This document shows positions 44,263-56,176 of a stretch of 64,000 nucleotides of DNA, in pieces; the stretch's first letter is position 1; the number at the start of each line of letters is the position of its first letter. The DNA lies in contig NZ_JAIWOU010000001.1 of NCBI RefSeq assembly GCF_021295395.1, positions 1,119,001 to 1,183,000 of the forward strand, given 5' to 3'. Below the pieces are notes generated by a model. It ran no database searches. It saw only the letters and a list, made by a program, of their open reading frames with translations, and had not been told where the DNA came from. The stretch comes from Komagataeibacter sp. FNDCR2 (GTDB lineage: Bacteria; Pseudomonadota; Alphaproteobacteria; Acetobacterales; Acetobacteraceae). Made by a program: the position numbers and the translations under genes.

Positions 44263-44444
44263 TGGTACTCCCTTCGGATCACTTCAACCCCGCATGCACG
44301 GACACGGTCCGCCATGTTGCCCCAAGGGCGCGGGTATAGCCGGGTATGATGCCACACACCCGGCAGGGAAGGAGCGGGTTGAACCACAAACCCGGCCATT
44401 AGACAAGGAAAAAGTACACACCCCACCCATCGGCCCGCGCGGGT
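44263..44444. other. Leader and promoter region of rpsF, and 3' region of the GNAT gene
   Basis: No gene is visible. Two short inverted repeats (GCCGGGT at 44339-44345 with ACCCGGC at 44358-44364, and CGGGTT at 44375-44380 with AACCCG at 44389-44394) could fold as RNA. I could not identify a certain promoter or the conserved bS6-bS18 leader motif by eye. Confidence 0.4.
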
Positions 44445-45036
44445 TCAGGCCACCCGCAGCCGGGCGGGCAGCGGCAGGCCCAGCGTATCGGGGATGGCCC
44501 AGATCTCATTGATGGTCCGGACCTTGCGAAAGCCCGCGCGCAGATAGGTCGGCAGCGCGCGCGGATGGTCGGCCGAACAGGTATTGACCCGTACCGCCGC
44601 GGGCCGGGCCTGCCAGGCGCGCGCGACCATCTGGTGCAGGAAGACACGCCCGATCCCGCGCCCGATCCATGCGGGCAGCAGGCCGAAATAGGCGATGTTC
44701 ACATCCGGCCCGTGCCGGCTGTCCAGTTCGCAGAACCCGGCGGGCACGCTGCCATCATAGAGTACATGCACGCCAATGCCGGGGCTGGACAGCAGGCCGG
44801 CAAGCTGCGTGTCCGGCATGACCCGGCGCAGCCACCAGCAGTAATCCCGACCGACCGCATCATACAGCCCACGATACCAGCCCACATCGGGCCGCGTGAC
44901 CTGCCGGATCCCATAACCCACTGGCAGGGCGGGTGGCTGCGCGGGCGGCGGGCGGTCCATGCACAGGAACGTAATCTCCACCCCGATCCGTGTTCCACCG
45001 CCGTCCGGTTCATCCCGTACGGCGGCACATGGAACC

Positions 45037-45047
<11 letters not shown>
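44445..45047 (-). CDS. GNAT family N-acetyltransferase
   Basis: This is a 200-residue acetyltransferase. The GNAT fold starts near [12 protein letters not shown], with the strand [18 protein letters not shown] and the acetyl-CoA loop [14 protein letters not shown] (Q/R-x-x-G-x-G/A type). The C-terminal part is [21 protein letters not shown]. The start is uncertain. ATG 45047 overlaps the end of rpoD by 11 bases; ATG 44960 would still include the domain but would cut the [12 protein letters not shown] segment that seems conserved in related proteins. The substrate is unknown. It lies directly downstream of rpoD and could be read from the same transcript. Confidence 0.82.
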
Positions 45048-47019
<1,972 letters not shown>

Positions 47020-47131
47020 GCCCGATCAATCCCCACCAGCAAATCCGTTTACGCGCGCGTGCCCAACCTGCCCGCACACAGTTGGCGCCACCTTTTCACC
47101 TGTTGGTAAACAGGAGAACAGGATGCTGCCA

Positions 47132-47160
47132 ATTATACCGTTTTCATCTGCATTTGTCTG
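47132..47160 (-). promoter_or_regulatory. Sigma-70 promoter candidate for rpoD
   Basis: On the minus strand a perfect TATAAT (reverse complement of 47132-47137) lies exactly 17 bases after CAGACA (47155-47160), which matches TTGACA at four positions. It is in the dnaG-rpoD gap, about 110 bases upstream of the rpoD ATG, so rpoD can be transcribed independently of dnaG with a leader of about 105 bases. Confidence 0.7.
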
Positions 47161-47237
47161 GTGCAGGTGGTCGATAACATGGCCGAAGTCAAGGGCAGGC
47201 GCGGCGCATTTCGTGCAATCCACCTAAATTTTCCGCG

Positions 47238-49037
47238 CTATCCATCCTCTTCATTTCCACCCCGGCGCAGGGTATCGAGCGCCAGAAGGCGGGTACGCAG
47301 GCTCTGCCACGCCGCCTCGTTCACCTGCCCCGCGCACAGGCGTTCGGTATCGGCGCGGACTTCGGCGGCGAAGCGTTCGACATTGAGCAGCGCGTAGAAA
47401 TGCCACCATTCATGGCGGGAATCGGTGCCGAAAACATCATCATCCGCCTGCCCCCGCGTGCGCCGCCCGCGCGTGGTGCGCACGCGCTGGCACACATCAT
47501 CCAGCCCGGCGGCGGACAGGCTGGCCGCCAGTTCATCGGGGGCGGGCAGGCCGCCGCGCGCGTCGTACATCTCCAGCAGTTCCTCACGCAGGGCGGCAAG
47601 GTCGGCGGGCAGTTCAAGGCGGCAATAGGCGTCCTGCACCTCGGCCAGCACGGCGGGCTGTTCGAGTATGATGGCGCTGAGAATGCACTGGCGCTGCAGG
47701 TCGGCGTCCATCGCCGCCACCGGCGTGGTCGCGACCGGTCGGGCCGCATTCCCCCCGCGCGGGCCCGAGCGGCGGAATGTCTGGAAAAAACTGTCCAGCA
47801 GGGTGGAGCGGTATTCGGATGCCAGCGCCTTGTCCGGGATCAGGGCCGCGACCTCCACCAGCCTGCGGCGCAGGGCGGCGCGCTGTTCGGGGCCGGGATT
47901 ACGCACGCCCTCGCTCAGCAGGCCGAACAGTACCTGCCCCATCGGGCACGCGCCCGCCACAAGCGCCGCCATGGACTCCGGGCCGTTGCGGCGCACGAGG
48001 CTGTCCGGATCCTCCCCTTCGGGCAGGACGCAAAAACGCAGCGTCCGGTCCACGGCCAGCAGGGGCAGCGCGGTTTCCGCCGCCTTCACCGCCGCGCGCT
48101 GGCCCGCGGCATCGCCATCGAAACACAGCACCGGGGCGGGGGCGAGATGCCACAGCGCCTCCATCTGCTCGGCCGTCAGGGCCGTGCCAAGGGGGGCCAC
48201 CGCGCCGCCGAACCCGGCCTGGTGCAGGGCGATCACGTCCATGTACCCCTCGACCACCAGCAGTTCGGCGGCGGGGCCCCTGCCCCGCACGCCTTCGCGC
48301 GCGCGGTCGAGGCCGAACAGCACCCGGCGCTTGGAAAACAGGGCGGTCTCGGGGCCATTGAGGTATTTGGGCTGGCCATCCCCCAGAATACGCCCGCCAA
48401 AGGAAACCAGCCTGCCGCGCCGGTCGCGGATGGGAAAGGTCACACGGTTGAAGAACAGTTCACGCTGCGGGGCGCCGTTTTCATCCGCACGCATCACGCC
48501 CGCGTCGCGCAGCATGGCGGGCGTGATGTCCTGCGCCGCCATTTCCGCCACCAGCGCGCCGCGCCCCTCCCCCGACCAGCCAAGGCCGAAGGCCGCTATG
48601 GTCTCGTCCGTCAGGCCGCGGTTGCGCAGGTAGGCCAGCCCTTCGCGCCCCTCGGGCTGGTAGAGCCTGCGCTGCCATGACTGCTGCACCGCCTCCAGCA
48701 CGTCCCCCAGCGTGCGCGCGCGTTCGGCCTGCTCGCGTCGCACGGGGTCGGGTTTTGGCATTTCCATGCCGGCGGCGGTGGCCAGTTCCTCCACCGCTTC
48801 GGGGAAGGAGCGGCCCTCGCTCTGCATGACGAAGGTGATGACATCCCCATGCGCCTGGCAGCCGAAGCAGTGATAATGGTCGTCATAGACATAGAACGAG
48901 GGCGTCTTTTCCCCATGGAAGGGGCAGCATCCCTTCCAGTTCCGTCCCGAACGCACCAGCTTCGTCCGCCGCCCGATAACCGGGGCGATGGGCGTGCGGG
49001 CACGCAGTTCGTCAAGGAACGCGGGGTCAAGCGCCAT
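47238..49037 (-). CDS. dnaG: DNA primase DnaG
   Basis: Primase makes RNA primers for replication. At 599 residues the protein has the expected three parts. The zinc-binding domain has C38, H41, C57 and C60 (CCPFHGEKTPSFY, HCFGCQAHGD). The catalytic domain has the Toprim motifs LLVVEGYMDVIAL and LCFDGDAAGQRAA. The C-terminal region contacts DnaB helicase. It lies 22 bases after yqeY and upstream of rpoD. Confidence 0.96.
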   Translation of the reverse strand: MALDPAFLDELRARTPIAPVIGRRTKLVRSGRNWKGCCPFHGEKTPSFYVYDDHYHCFGCQAHGDVITFVMQSEGRSFPEAVEELATAAGMEMPKPDPVRREQAERARTLGDVLEAVQQSWQRRLYQPEGREGLAYLRNRGLTDETIAAFGLGWSGEGRGALVAEMAAQDITPAMLRDAGVMRADENGAPQRELFFNRVTFPIRDRRGRLVSFGGRILGDGQPKYLNGPETALFSKRRVLFGLDRAREGVRGRGPAAELLVVEGYMDVIALHQAGFGGAVAPLGTALTAEQMEALWHLAPAPVLCFDGDAAGQRAAVKAAETALPLLAVDRTLRFCVLPEGEDPDSLVRRNGPESMAALVAGACPMGQVLFGLLSEGVRNPGPEQRAALRRRLVEVAALIPDKALASEYRSTLLDSFFQTFRRSGPRGGNAARPVATTPVAAMDADLQRQCILSAIILEQPAVLAEVQDAYCRLELPADLAALREELLEMYDARGGLPAPDELAASLSAAGLDDVCQRVRTTRGRRTRGQADDDVFGTDSRHEWWHFYALLNVERFAAEVRADTERLCAGQVNEAAWQSLRTRLLALDTLRRGGNEEDG

Positions 49038-49059
49038 CGGCCAGTCTCTCCGGTGTCAG

Positions 49060-49518
49060 TTATACCGAAAGCTGCGCACGCACGACAGCACTTGCGCGCG
49101 ACGGGTCGAGTGCCGCGCCAAACTGTTCCTTCAGCGCGGCCATGACCTTGCCCATATCCTTCATGGAGGTGGCGTCCGTACGGGTGATCGCCTCACGCAC
49201 CGCGGCCTCGATGGTGGCGTCATCCAGGTCGGGGGGAAGATAGTCACGGATGATGGCGATTTCGGCCTCTTCCTTCTGCGCCAGTTCGGGGCGGCCGCCC
49301 TTGAGGTACAGCGCCGCCGATTCCGCACGCGACTTGACCATGCCGCGCAGCATGGAAATCACGGCTTCGTCGCTGACCTGATCGTCACCCCTGGCCCGCC
49401 CGGCGATATCGACATCCTTCAGTTTCGCGGTGATCATGCGGATGGTGCCGACCTTTTCGCTCTGGCCTGCCTTCATGGCGGTTTTCAGGTCATCCGTGAA
49501 ACGTGCGCGCAGGGACAT
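49060..49518 (-). CDS. GatB/YqeY domain-containing protein
   Basis: This 152-residue YqeY-family protein, related to the tail domain of GatB, begins MSLRARFTDDLKTAMKAG. It continues with AEIAIIRDYLPPDL and ends with a short helical domain. In many genomes yqeY lies beside rpsU, dnaG and rpoD, as here. The molecular role is not established; a tRNA-related function has been proposed from the GatB resemblance. The ATG at 49518 fits the family start; a longer frame upstream overlaps the palindromic region and is rejected. Confidence 0.9.
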   Translation of the reverse strand: MSLRARFTDDLKTAMKAGQSEKVGTIRMITAKLKDVDIAGRARGDDQVSDEAVISMLRGMVKSRAESAALYLKGGRPELAQKEEAEIAIIRDYLPPDLDDATIEAAVREAITRTDATSMKDMGKVMAALKEQFGAALDPSRASAVVRAQLSV

Positions 49519-49565
49519 GACTGTCAACTCCTCTGCCCGGCGGGGGCACAACGCCCCTTCATGCC

Positions 49566-49618
49566 GGGAATAATTTTCCCATGGTCCTGATGTGCCGATG
49601 TGTGGGAATTTTCTTCCC
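49566..49618. promoter_or_regulatory. Two identical inverted repeats GGGAA-N5-TTCCC upstream of carA (candidate operators)
   Basis: Two copies of GGGAA-N5-TTCCC lie at 49566-49580 (spacer TAATT) and 49604-49618 (spacer TTTTC). The second extends to TGGGAA...TTCCCA. Their centres are 38 bases apart, in the 149-base gap between divergent yqeY and carA. Identical half-sites and spacing suggest binding sites for a dimeric regulator rather than chance hairpins. The carA frame itself begins with a helix-turn-helix domain, a possible binder. Confidence 0.55.
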
Positions 49619-49667
49619 AATCGGGCAGGACGCTGTTAGGCAATACTCCCGGAAGGGACATCATCCA

Positions 49668-51065
49668 ATGCCGATGACGATAGAAAGTATTATCGAACGC
49701 CTCGGCGGCGCCGAACAGGCCGCGCGCCTGACCGGCGTCAGCACCGAGGCCATTCGCAAATGGCGGCAGGCGCGCGCCATACCGCCCAAGCACTGGACAA
49801 CCGTGCTGCGCGCGACCGGCCTGTCACTGTCCGACCTGCAACCCGCCACAGAATCCGACCGACCGGAGCCCCCGATGAGCACGCCAAACCCGCCCGCACC
49901 GGCCGACAGGCCCAAAGCCGCGACAGCCGCCCTGATCCTGGCCGATGGCACCGTCCTGTGGGGGCGCGGATTCGGCGCGTATGGCACGGATGCGGCCATT
50001 GGCGAAATCTGTTTTTCCACCGGCATGACCGGCTATCAGGAAACCCTGACCGATCCGTCATTCGCGGGGCAGATCATCACCTTCACCTTCCCCCATGTCG
50101 GCAATACCGGCACCACGCCGGAAGATGATGAAGCCGCCCGCGTGCAGGCCCGCGCACTGGTGGTGAAGGAAGACCTGACCGCGCCCGCCAACTGGCGCGC
50201 TACCGAGTCGCTCGATACGTGGCTCAAGGCGCGCGGCATTCCAGGCATATGCGGCATCGACACCCGCGCCATCACCCGCCGCATCCGTGAGGGCGGACCG
50301 CAGACGGCGGTCATCGCCTACCCCGAGGACGGCAGCTTCGACCTGCCCGCCCTCCAGGCCCGCGCCCGCCAGTGGCCGGGGCTGGAAGGCATGGACCTTG
50401 CCCGCGAAGTCACCTGCCCCGCCCCCTATGCGTGGAACGAGGGCATATGGAAGTGGCCGCACGGCACCGAACCCCTGCCCGCGAAGCGGCGCAGGGTGGT
50501 GGCGGTCGATTACGGGGCCAAGCGCAACATCCTGCGCTGCCTTGCCAACGCCGGCTGCGACGTGACCGTCGTGCCCGCCACCGCCACGGCGGAGGAGATC
50601 CTCGCCCTCGACCCCGCGGGCGTGTTCCTGTCCAACGGGCCGGGCGACCCGGCGGCGACGGCCGAATACGCGGTGCCCGCCATCCGTGGCGTGCTGGAGG
50701 CGGGCAAGCCGCTGTTCGGCATCTGCCTGGGCCACCAGCTTCTGGCGCTGGCGCTGGGGGCGAGCACCTACAAGCTGGCGCGCGGCCACCGGGGGGCCAA
50801 CCAGCCGGTCAAGGATCTGGTCACGGGCAAGGTGGAGATCACCAGTCAGAACCACGGCTTCGCGGTGGATGAAAAATCCCTGCCCGCCGATGTGCGCGCC
50901 ACCCATGTCAGCCTGTTCGACGGGTCGAATGAAGGGATCACCACCAGCCGCTACCCGGCATTTTCGGTGCAGTACCACCCCGAGGCCAGCCCCGGCCCGT
51001 CCGACAGCCATTACCTGTTCCGCCGCTTTGTCGATCTGATCGACACCACAACCAAAGCCGCCTGA
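49668..51065 (+). CDS. carA: Carbamoyl-phosphate synthase small subunit with N-terminal helix-turn-helix extension
   Basis: CarA is the glutaminase subunit that hands ammonia to CarB for carbamoyl phosphate, the precursor of arginine and pyrimidines. From the ATG at 49668 the frame runs unbroken for 465 residues. Residues 1-69 look like a small YdaS/Cro-type helix-turn-helix ([20 protein letters not shown]), then a Pro-rich joint. From about residue 80 comes normal Car[33 protein letters not shown]-type [12 protein letters not shown], and the glutaminase with GICLGHQLL (nucleophile Cys) and VQYHPEAS. Both ATG 49668 (GGAAGGGA upstream) and internal ATG 49875 (GGAG six bases upstream) have ribosome sites, so a fused and a standard 396-residue form may both be made. 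Confidence 0.9.
   Translation: MPMTIESIIERLGGAEQAARLTGVSTEAIRKWRQARAIPPKHWTTVLRATGLSLSDLQPATESDRPEPPMSTPNPPAPADRPKAATAALILADGTVLWGRGFGAYGTDAAIGEICFSTGMTGYQETLTDPSFAGQIITFTFPHVGNTGTTPEDDEAARVQARALVVKEDLTAPANWRATESLDTWLKARGIPGICGIDTRAITRRIREGGPQTAVIAYPEDGSFDLPALQARARQWPGLEGMDLAREVTCPAPYAWNEGIWKWPHGTEPLPAKRRRVVAVDYGAKRNILRCLANAGCDVTVVPATATAEEILALDPAGVFLSNGPGDPAATAEYAVPAIRGVLEAGKPLFGICLGHQLLALALGASTYKLARGHRGANQPVKDLVTGKVEITSQNHGFAVDEKSLPADVRATHVSLFDGSNEGITTSRYPAFSVQYHPEASPGPSDSHYLFRRFVDLIDTTTKAA
49863..49877 (+). promoter_or_regulatory. Internal ribosome binding site and ATG for standard-length CarA
   Basis: GGAG at 49865-49868 lies six bases before the in-frame ATG at 49875. Initiation here would give a CarA of ordinary length (396 residues) without the helix-turn-helix. 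This decides whether the extension is a real fusion or an overlapping reading of two starts. Confidence 0.55.
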
Positions 51066-51078
51066 AAGCCGACCCGAC

Positions 51079-54000
51079 ATGCCAAAACGGACAGACATCA
51101 GCTCCATCCTGATTATCGGCGCCGGCCCGATCGTGATCGGCCAGGCGTGCGAATTCGACTATTCCGGCGCGCAGGCCTGCAAGGCCCTGAAGGAAGAGGG
51201 CTACCGCGTCATTCTGGTCAACTCCAACCCCGCCACGATCATGACCGATCCGGGGCTGGCGGATGCGACCTATATCGAGCCGATCACCCCGGAATTCGTC
51301 GAGCGCATCATCGAACGTGAAAAGCCCGACGCCGTGCTGCCCACCATGGGCGGCCAGACCGCGCTGAACACGGCCATGGCGCTGGACAAGTCGGGATTCC
51401 TGAAAAAGCACGGCGTCGAACTGATCGGCGCCAACGCCGAGGTGATCGACCGGGCCGAGGACAGGCAGAAATTCCGCGAGGCCATGGACGCCATCGGCAT
51501 CGAAAGCCCGCGCAGCCTGATCGCCCACACGCTGGAGGAAGCCCGCGCCGCGCTGGAAAACGTGGGCCTGCCCGCGGTCATCCGCCCGTCCTTCACCATG
51601 GGCGGCTCGGGTGGCGGCATCGCCTATAACCGCGAGGAATTCGACCGTATCGTCACCTCCGGCCTCGACGCCTCCCCCACCACGGAAGTCCTGATCGAGG
51701 AATCCGTGCTGGGCTGGAAGGAGTACGAGATGGAGGTCGTGCGCGACACCGCGGACAACTGCATCATCATCTGCTCCATCGAGAATATCGACCCGATGGG
51801 CGTGCATACCGGTGATTCCATCACCGTGGCCCCGGCCCTGACCCTGACGGACAAGGAATACCAGCGCCTGCGCGACATGTCGCTGGCCTGCCTGCGCAAG
51901 ATCGGGGTGGAAACGGGGGGCTCGAACGTGCAGTTCGGCATCAACCCCGTCGATGGCCGCGTGGTGGTGATCGAGATGAACCCGCGCGTGTCACGCTCCT
52001 CGGCCCTTGCATCGAAGGCGACGGGTTTTCCTATCGCCAAGGTCGCGGCCAAGCTGGCGGTGGGCTACACGCTCGATGAACTGACCAATGACATTACCGG
52101 CAGCACGCCGGCATCGTTCGAGCCGACGATCGATTATGTCGTGGTCAAGATCCCGCGCTTCACGTTCGAGAAATTCCCCGGCACGCCCGCCCTGCTGTCC
52201 ACCAGCATGAAATCGGTGGGCGAGGCGATGGCCATTGGCCGCTCCTTCCCCGAGGCATTGCAGAAGGGCCTGCGCTCGATGGAAATCGGGCTGGCGGGCC
52301 TGGACCCGGTCGAAGTGCCTGGCGATGGCGGCCCCGACGCCTTCCGCGCCGCACTTTCGCAGCCCCGGCCCGAGCGTATCCTCATGGCCGCGCAGGCCCT
52401 GCGCGCCGGGCTGAGCGTGGAGGACATCCACGACACCTGCCGCTTCGAGCCATGGTTCCTGCGCGAACTGGCCAGGATTGTCGCGGCCGAACACACGATC
52501 ATGCGCGACGGCCTGCCCGAGGACGCCGACAGCCTGCGCGCGCTCAAGGCCATGGGCTTTTCGGACATCCAGCTTGCCCGCCTGTCCGGCACCAGCACGG
52601 ACGAGATCGCCCGCCTGCGCGAAAGCCGGGGCGTGCTGCCGGTCTACAAGCGCATCGACACCTGCGCGGGTGAGTTCGCATCCCCCACGCCGTACATGTA
52701 TTCCACCTTTGAGGGCGGATACGGCGTGCCGGAGTGCGAAAGCAGGCCGACCGACCGCAGGAAGATCGTCATCCTGGGTGGCGGGCCGAACCGCATCGGC
52801 CAGGGGATCGAGTTCGATTACTGCTGCGTCCATGCCGCCTACGCCCTGCGTGAGGCCGGTTTCGAGACGATCATGGTCAACTGCAACCCCGAGACCGTCT
52901 CCACCGATTACGACACCTCGGACCGGCTGTATTTCGAGCCGCTGACGGCCGAGGACGTGATCGCCCTGATCCGGCGCGAGCAGGAAAACGGCACGGTGCT
53001 GGGCTGCATCGTGCAGTATGGCGGCCAGACGCCGCTCAAGCTGTCGCACGCGCTGGAGGCGGCGGACATCGCGCTGCTCGGCACGCCCGCCGATGCGATC
53101 GACCGGGCCGAGGACCGCGAACGCTTCCAGGCCATGCTGCACAGGCTGGGCCTGCGCCAGCCCGCCAACGGCATCGCCCGCAGCCCGACCGAAGCCGAGG
53201 ACGTGGCCGAACGGATCGGCTACCCCGTGGTTGTCCGCCCGTCCTACGTGCTGGGTGGCCGCGCCATGGAAATCGTGCATGACCGCGCGAGCCTGCAGCG
53301 GTACATGCGCGTGGCCCTTCAGCTTGCCGGGCATGACATCGCCTCCGGCCCGGTGCTGATCGACCATTACCTCAACGACGCGATCGAGGCGGATGTGGAC
53401 TGCATCGCCGATGGTGACGAGGTGTACGTGGCCGGCGTGATGGAACATATCGAGGAAGCGGGCATCCACTCCGGCGACAGCGCGTGTTCGCTCCCGCCCT
53501 ACACGCTTTCCCCCGCCATCGTGACCGAACTCAAGGCCCAGACCGAAGCCATGGCGCGCGAGCTGGGCATTGTCGGCCTCATGAACGTGCAGTACGCGAT
53601 CAAGGGGCAGGAAATCTTCGTGCTGGAGGTCAATCCGCGCGCCTCGCGCACCGTGCCGTTCGTGGCCAAGGCGACGGGCGTGCCGGTCGCGAAGATCGGG
53701 GCACGGGTCATGGCGGGGGCCAAGCTGGGCGAATTCCGGCTCGATGACCGCGCCGTCGCCCCGCATGTGGCGGTGAAGGAAGCGGTCTTCCCGTTCAACC
53801 GCTTCCCCAACGTGGACACCATCCTCGGCCCCGAAATGCGCTCCACGGGCGAAGTGATGGGCCTTGACGCCTCGTTCGAGCGCGCCTTCGCCAAGTCACA
53901 GCTTGCCGCGGGCGTGAAGCTGCCGCTGTCGGGCACGATCTTCCTGTCCGTGCGCGACAGCGACAAGGCGGCGGTGAAGTCGCTGGGCCGCCGCCTGTCG

Positions 54001-54333
54001 GACATGGGCTTCACCATCATGGCCACGCGCGGCACCGCCGCCTGCCTGCGCGAGGCCGGGGTGAACGTGCGCGTGGTCAACAAGGTGCTGGAAGGGCGGC
54101 CGAACTGCGTGGACGCCATCCGCTCGGGCGAAATCCAGATGGTCATCAACACGGCCCAGGGCGCGCAGGCGGTGACCGACAGCTTCGACATCCGCCGTTC
54201 GGCGCTGACGCATGGCGTTCCCCACTACACCACCATCGCCGGCGCGCGGGCGGCGACGCACGCCATTTCGGCCATGCGTGAGGGGGTTCTTGAAGTCGCG
54301 CCACTTCAATCCTATTTTAAAGGATCATTCTGA
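51079..54333 (+). CDS. carB: Carbamoyl-phosphate synthase large subunit
   Basis: CarB makes carbamoyl phosphate from bicarbonate, ammonia and two ATP. At 1084 residues it has the full layout: two homologous ATP-grasp halves (first at about 10-400 with [18 protein letters not shown], second at about 555-935 with [18 protein letters not shown]), an oligomerisation domain between them, and a C-terminal MGS-like regulatory domain ([19 protein letters not shown]). It starts 13 bases after carA. No insertions or losses are visible. Confidence 0.97.
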   Translation: MPKRTDISSILIIGAGPIVIGQACEFDYSGAQACKALKEEGYRVILVNSNPATIMTDPGLADATYIEPITPEFVERIIEREKPDAVLPTMGGQTALNTAMALDKSGFLKKHGVELIGANAEVIDRAEDRQKFREAMDAIGIESPRSLIAHTLEEARAALENVGLPAVIRPSFTMGGSGGGIAYNREEFDRIVTSGLDASPTTEVLIEESVLGWKEYEMEVVRDTADNCIIICSIENIDPMGVHTGDSITVAPALTLTDKEYQRLRDMSLACLRKIGVETGGSNVQFGINPVDGRVVVIEMNPRVSRSSALASKATGFPIAKVAAKLAVGYTLDELTNDITGSTPASFEPTIDYVVVKIPRFTFEKFPGTPALLSTSMKSVGEAMAIGRSFPEALQKGLRSMEIGLAGLDPVEVPGDGGPDAFRAALSQPRPERILMAAQALRAGLSVEDIHDTCRFEPWFLRELARIVAAEHTIMRDGLPEDADSLRALKAMGFSDIQLARLSGTSTDEIARLRESRGVLPVYKRIDTCAGEFASPTPYMYSTFEGGYGVPECESRPTDRRKIVILGGGPNRIGQGIEFDYCCVHAAYALREAGFETIMVNCNPETVSTDYDTSDRLYFEPLTAEDVIALIRREQENGTVLGCIVQYGGQTPLKLSHALEAADIALLGTPADAIDRAEDRERFQAMLHRLGLRQPANGIARSPTEAEDVAERIGYPVVVRPSYVLGGRAMEIVHDRASLQRYMRVALQLAGHDIASGPVLIDHYLNDAIEADVDCIADGDEVYVAGVMEHIEEAGIHSGDSACSLPPYTLSPAIVTELKAQTEAMARELGIVGLMNVQYAIKGQEIFVLEVNPRASRTVPFVAKATGVPVAKIGARVMAGAKLGEFRLDDRAVAPHVAVKEAVFPFNRFPNVDTILGPEMRSTGEVMGLDASFERAFAKSQLAAGVKLPLSGTIFLSVRDSDKAAVKSLGRRLSDMGFTIMATRGTAACLREAGVNVRVVNKVLEGRPNCVDAIRSGEIQMVINTAQGAQAVTDSFDIRRSALTHGVPHYTTIAGARAATHAISAMREGVLEVAPLQSYFKGSF

Positions 54334-54346
54334 GCGTATCGCACTT

Positions 54347-54390
54347 GCGCGGGTACCCTGCCGGTCTGCACGCCGGTGGGGTGCCCGTGC
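54347..54390 (+). other. Long stem-loop between carB and greA
   Basis: A 12-bp stem (54347-54358 with 54379-54390, two G-U pairs in RNA) encloses a 20-base loop that itself can form a CCGG-CCGG stem. It begins 13 bases after the carB stop and ends 76 bases before greA. No T tract follows, so it is not a typical intrinsic terminator. It may be a greA leader structure or a transcript-stabilising hairpin. Confidence 0.45.
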
Positions 54391-54466
54391 GGGACCGCAT
54401 GCGATATGCCGGGTACGGCAACCAACAGTCAGTTATGGAAACTGACCTTCACCTCGGGGACAAATC

Positions 54467-54940
54467 TTGCAGAAATTTCCGATGACAGGCCCCGGCCTGC
54501 AACGGCTTGAAGACGAACTGCGCAAGCTCAAGAGTGAAGAACGCCCCGCGATCATACGCGCGATTGCCGAGGCACGCAGCCACGGCGACCTGTCGGAAAA
54601 CGCGGAATATCACGCAGCCCGCGAACGCCAGTCCTTTACCGAAGGCCGCATTCAGGAACTGGAGGAAATCGTCTCCTCCGCCGAGGTGATCGACCCGGCC
54701 AGCCTGTCGGGCGACCAGGTGAAATTCGGCGCCCGCGTCAAGCTGGTGGATGAAGAGACCGACAAGGAAGCCACCTACCAGATCGTGGGCGTGTACGAAG
54801 CCGACATCAAGCAGGGACTGCTGTCCATTTCCTCGCCATTGGCCAAGTCGCTGATCGGCAAGAGCATTGGTGACAGCGTGTCCGTGCCCGCCCCCGGCGG
54901 CGACCGGACTTACGAAATCCTGGAAGTCACCTACGGCTAG
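54467..54940 (+). CDS. greA: Transcription elongation factor GreA, TTG start
   Basis: GreA rescues backtracked RNA polymerase by stimulating transcript cleavage. The 157-residue protein has the N-terminal coiled coil (ARSHGDLSENAEYHAARERQ with the tip acidic residues) and the C-terminal FKBP-like domain (SPLAKSLIGKSIGDSV). The start is TTG: MQKFPMT matches the usual GreA N-terminus, and GGGGA lies upstream. The next ATG would remove five conserved residues. ilvA begins nine bases downstream. Confidence 0.95.
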   Translation: MQKFPMTGPGLQRLEDELRKLKSEERPAIIRAIAEARSHGDLSENAEYHAARERQSFTEGRIQELEEIVSSAEVIDPASLSGDQVKFGARVKLVDEETDKEATYQIVGVYEADIKQGLLSISSPLAKSLIGKSIGDSVSVPAPGGDRTYEILEVTYG

Positions 54941-54949
54941 GCATACACC

Positions 54950-56146
54950 GTGATCACGTTTGATGATATCACCGCCGCCGCACGGCGGATAAAGGGGCGC
55001 GTACTCCATACGCCCACCGTCCCGTGCCAGACCCTTTCGCGCGCGACCGGCGCGGATATCGTGCTCAAGCTCGATAACCTCCAGGCCGTGGGCTCGTTCA
55101 AGGAGCGTGGGGCGGCCAACAAGCTGGCCCTCCTCACCCCGCGCGAGCGTGAACGCGGGGTCATTACCGTCTCGGCGGGCAACCACGCGCAGGGTGTCGC
55201 GCGCCATGCCTCGCTGCTGGGTATTGACGCGGTGATCGTCATGCCGCGCTTCACCCCCGTCGCCAAGGTCACGCGCACCGCCGCGTGGGGCGCGCGCGTG
55301 GTGCTGGAGGGCGACAGCTTCGCCGAGGCCACGGCCCATGCCAACGCCCTGTGCCAGCGCGAAGGCCGCGTGTTCGTCCACCCCTATGACGACCCCGAGG
55401 TCATGGCCGGACAGGGCACGTTCGCGCTTGAACTGTTCGAGGACGCGGGCCCGCTGGATACGTTCGTATGCCCCATCGGCGGGGGCGGCCTGCTGTCCGG
55501 CTGCGCCGTGGCCGCGCGCGCGCTGCGCCCGGAGATGGACATCATCGGGGTGCAGGTGGAAAATTTCTCGTCCCTGTCCGGCTTTCCGGGCGATGAGGTG
55601 ATGCCGCCGGGTGGCGCTACCATCGCGGAAGGGATTGCGGTGCTCCAGATCGGCCGCCAGCCGCTGGAGGTCATTCGCGGCCATGTGTCCAACGTGCTGG
55701 TAGTGCCCGAAAGCGCGATCGAGACCGCGATCACCATGCTGGCCGAAGGGGCGAAACAGGTCAGTGAAGGGGCCGGGGCCACGGCGCTGGCGGCGGTGCT
55801 GACCTATCCCGAACTGTTCCGGGGCAAGCGCGTGGCGCTGCCGGTCACGGGCGGGAATATCGACAGCCGCATCCTGGCCAATACCCTGCTGCGCTCGCTT
55901 CTGCGCGACGGGCGGCTTTTGTGCCTGAAAATGGAAATACCCGACCGCCCCGGCGTGCTGGCCGATATTTCACGCAAGATCGGTGATGAAGGCGGCAATA
56001 TCATCGAGGTCTCGCACCAGCGCCTGTTCACCACCCCCAGCGTGCAGGCCGCCGAACTGGAAGTGATGATCGAGGCGCGCGACCCCGAACACGCCCGCAC
56101 GCTGGAAGCGGAACTGGCCAAGACCTACATCGTGCGCCGCGCCTGA
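54950..56146 (+). CDS. ilvA: Threonine ammonia-lyase with C-terminal ACT domain
   Basis: This PLP enzyme converts threonine to 2-oxobutanoate and ammonia, the entry to isoleucine synthesis. The 398-residue protein has GSFKERGAANKL with the PLP lysine, SAGNHAQGVA, the glycine-rich phosphate loop GGGGLLSG, and one C-terminal ACT domain (MEIPDRPGVLADISRKIGD) for allosteric control. One ACT domain and 400 residues match the shorter class, called either catabolic or biosynthetic in different species. The start is GTG at 54950, probably coupled to greA. Confidence 0.93.
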   Translation: MITFDDITAAARRIKGRVLHTPTVPCQTLSRATGADIVLKLDNLQAVGSFKERGAANKLALLTPRERERGVITVSAGNHAQGVARHASLLGIDAVIVMPRFTPVAKVTRTAAWGARVVLEGDSFAEATAHANALCQREGRVFVHPYDDPEVMAGQGTFALELFEDAGPLDTFVCPIGGGGLLSGCAVAARALRPEMDIIGVQVENFSSLSGFPGDEVMPPGGATIAEGIAVLQIGRQPLEVIRGHVSNVLVVPESAIETAITMLAEGAKQVSEGAGATALAAVLTYPELFRGKRVALPVTGGNIDSRILANTLLRSLLRDGRLLCLKMEIPDRPGVLADISRKIGDEGGNIIEVSHQRLFTTPSVQAAELEVMIEARDPEHARTLEAELAKTYIVRRA

Positions 56147-56176
56147 ACGGCGCGGACGCGGCGACCGCTTGCCCGC

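Noticed and set aside
56136-56154. Hairpin CCGCGCC-N5-GGCGCGG at the ilvA stop as a terminator
   Set aside because: It overlaps the coding end and has no T tract on either strand. Such short GC hairpins are expected by chance in this sequence.
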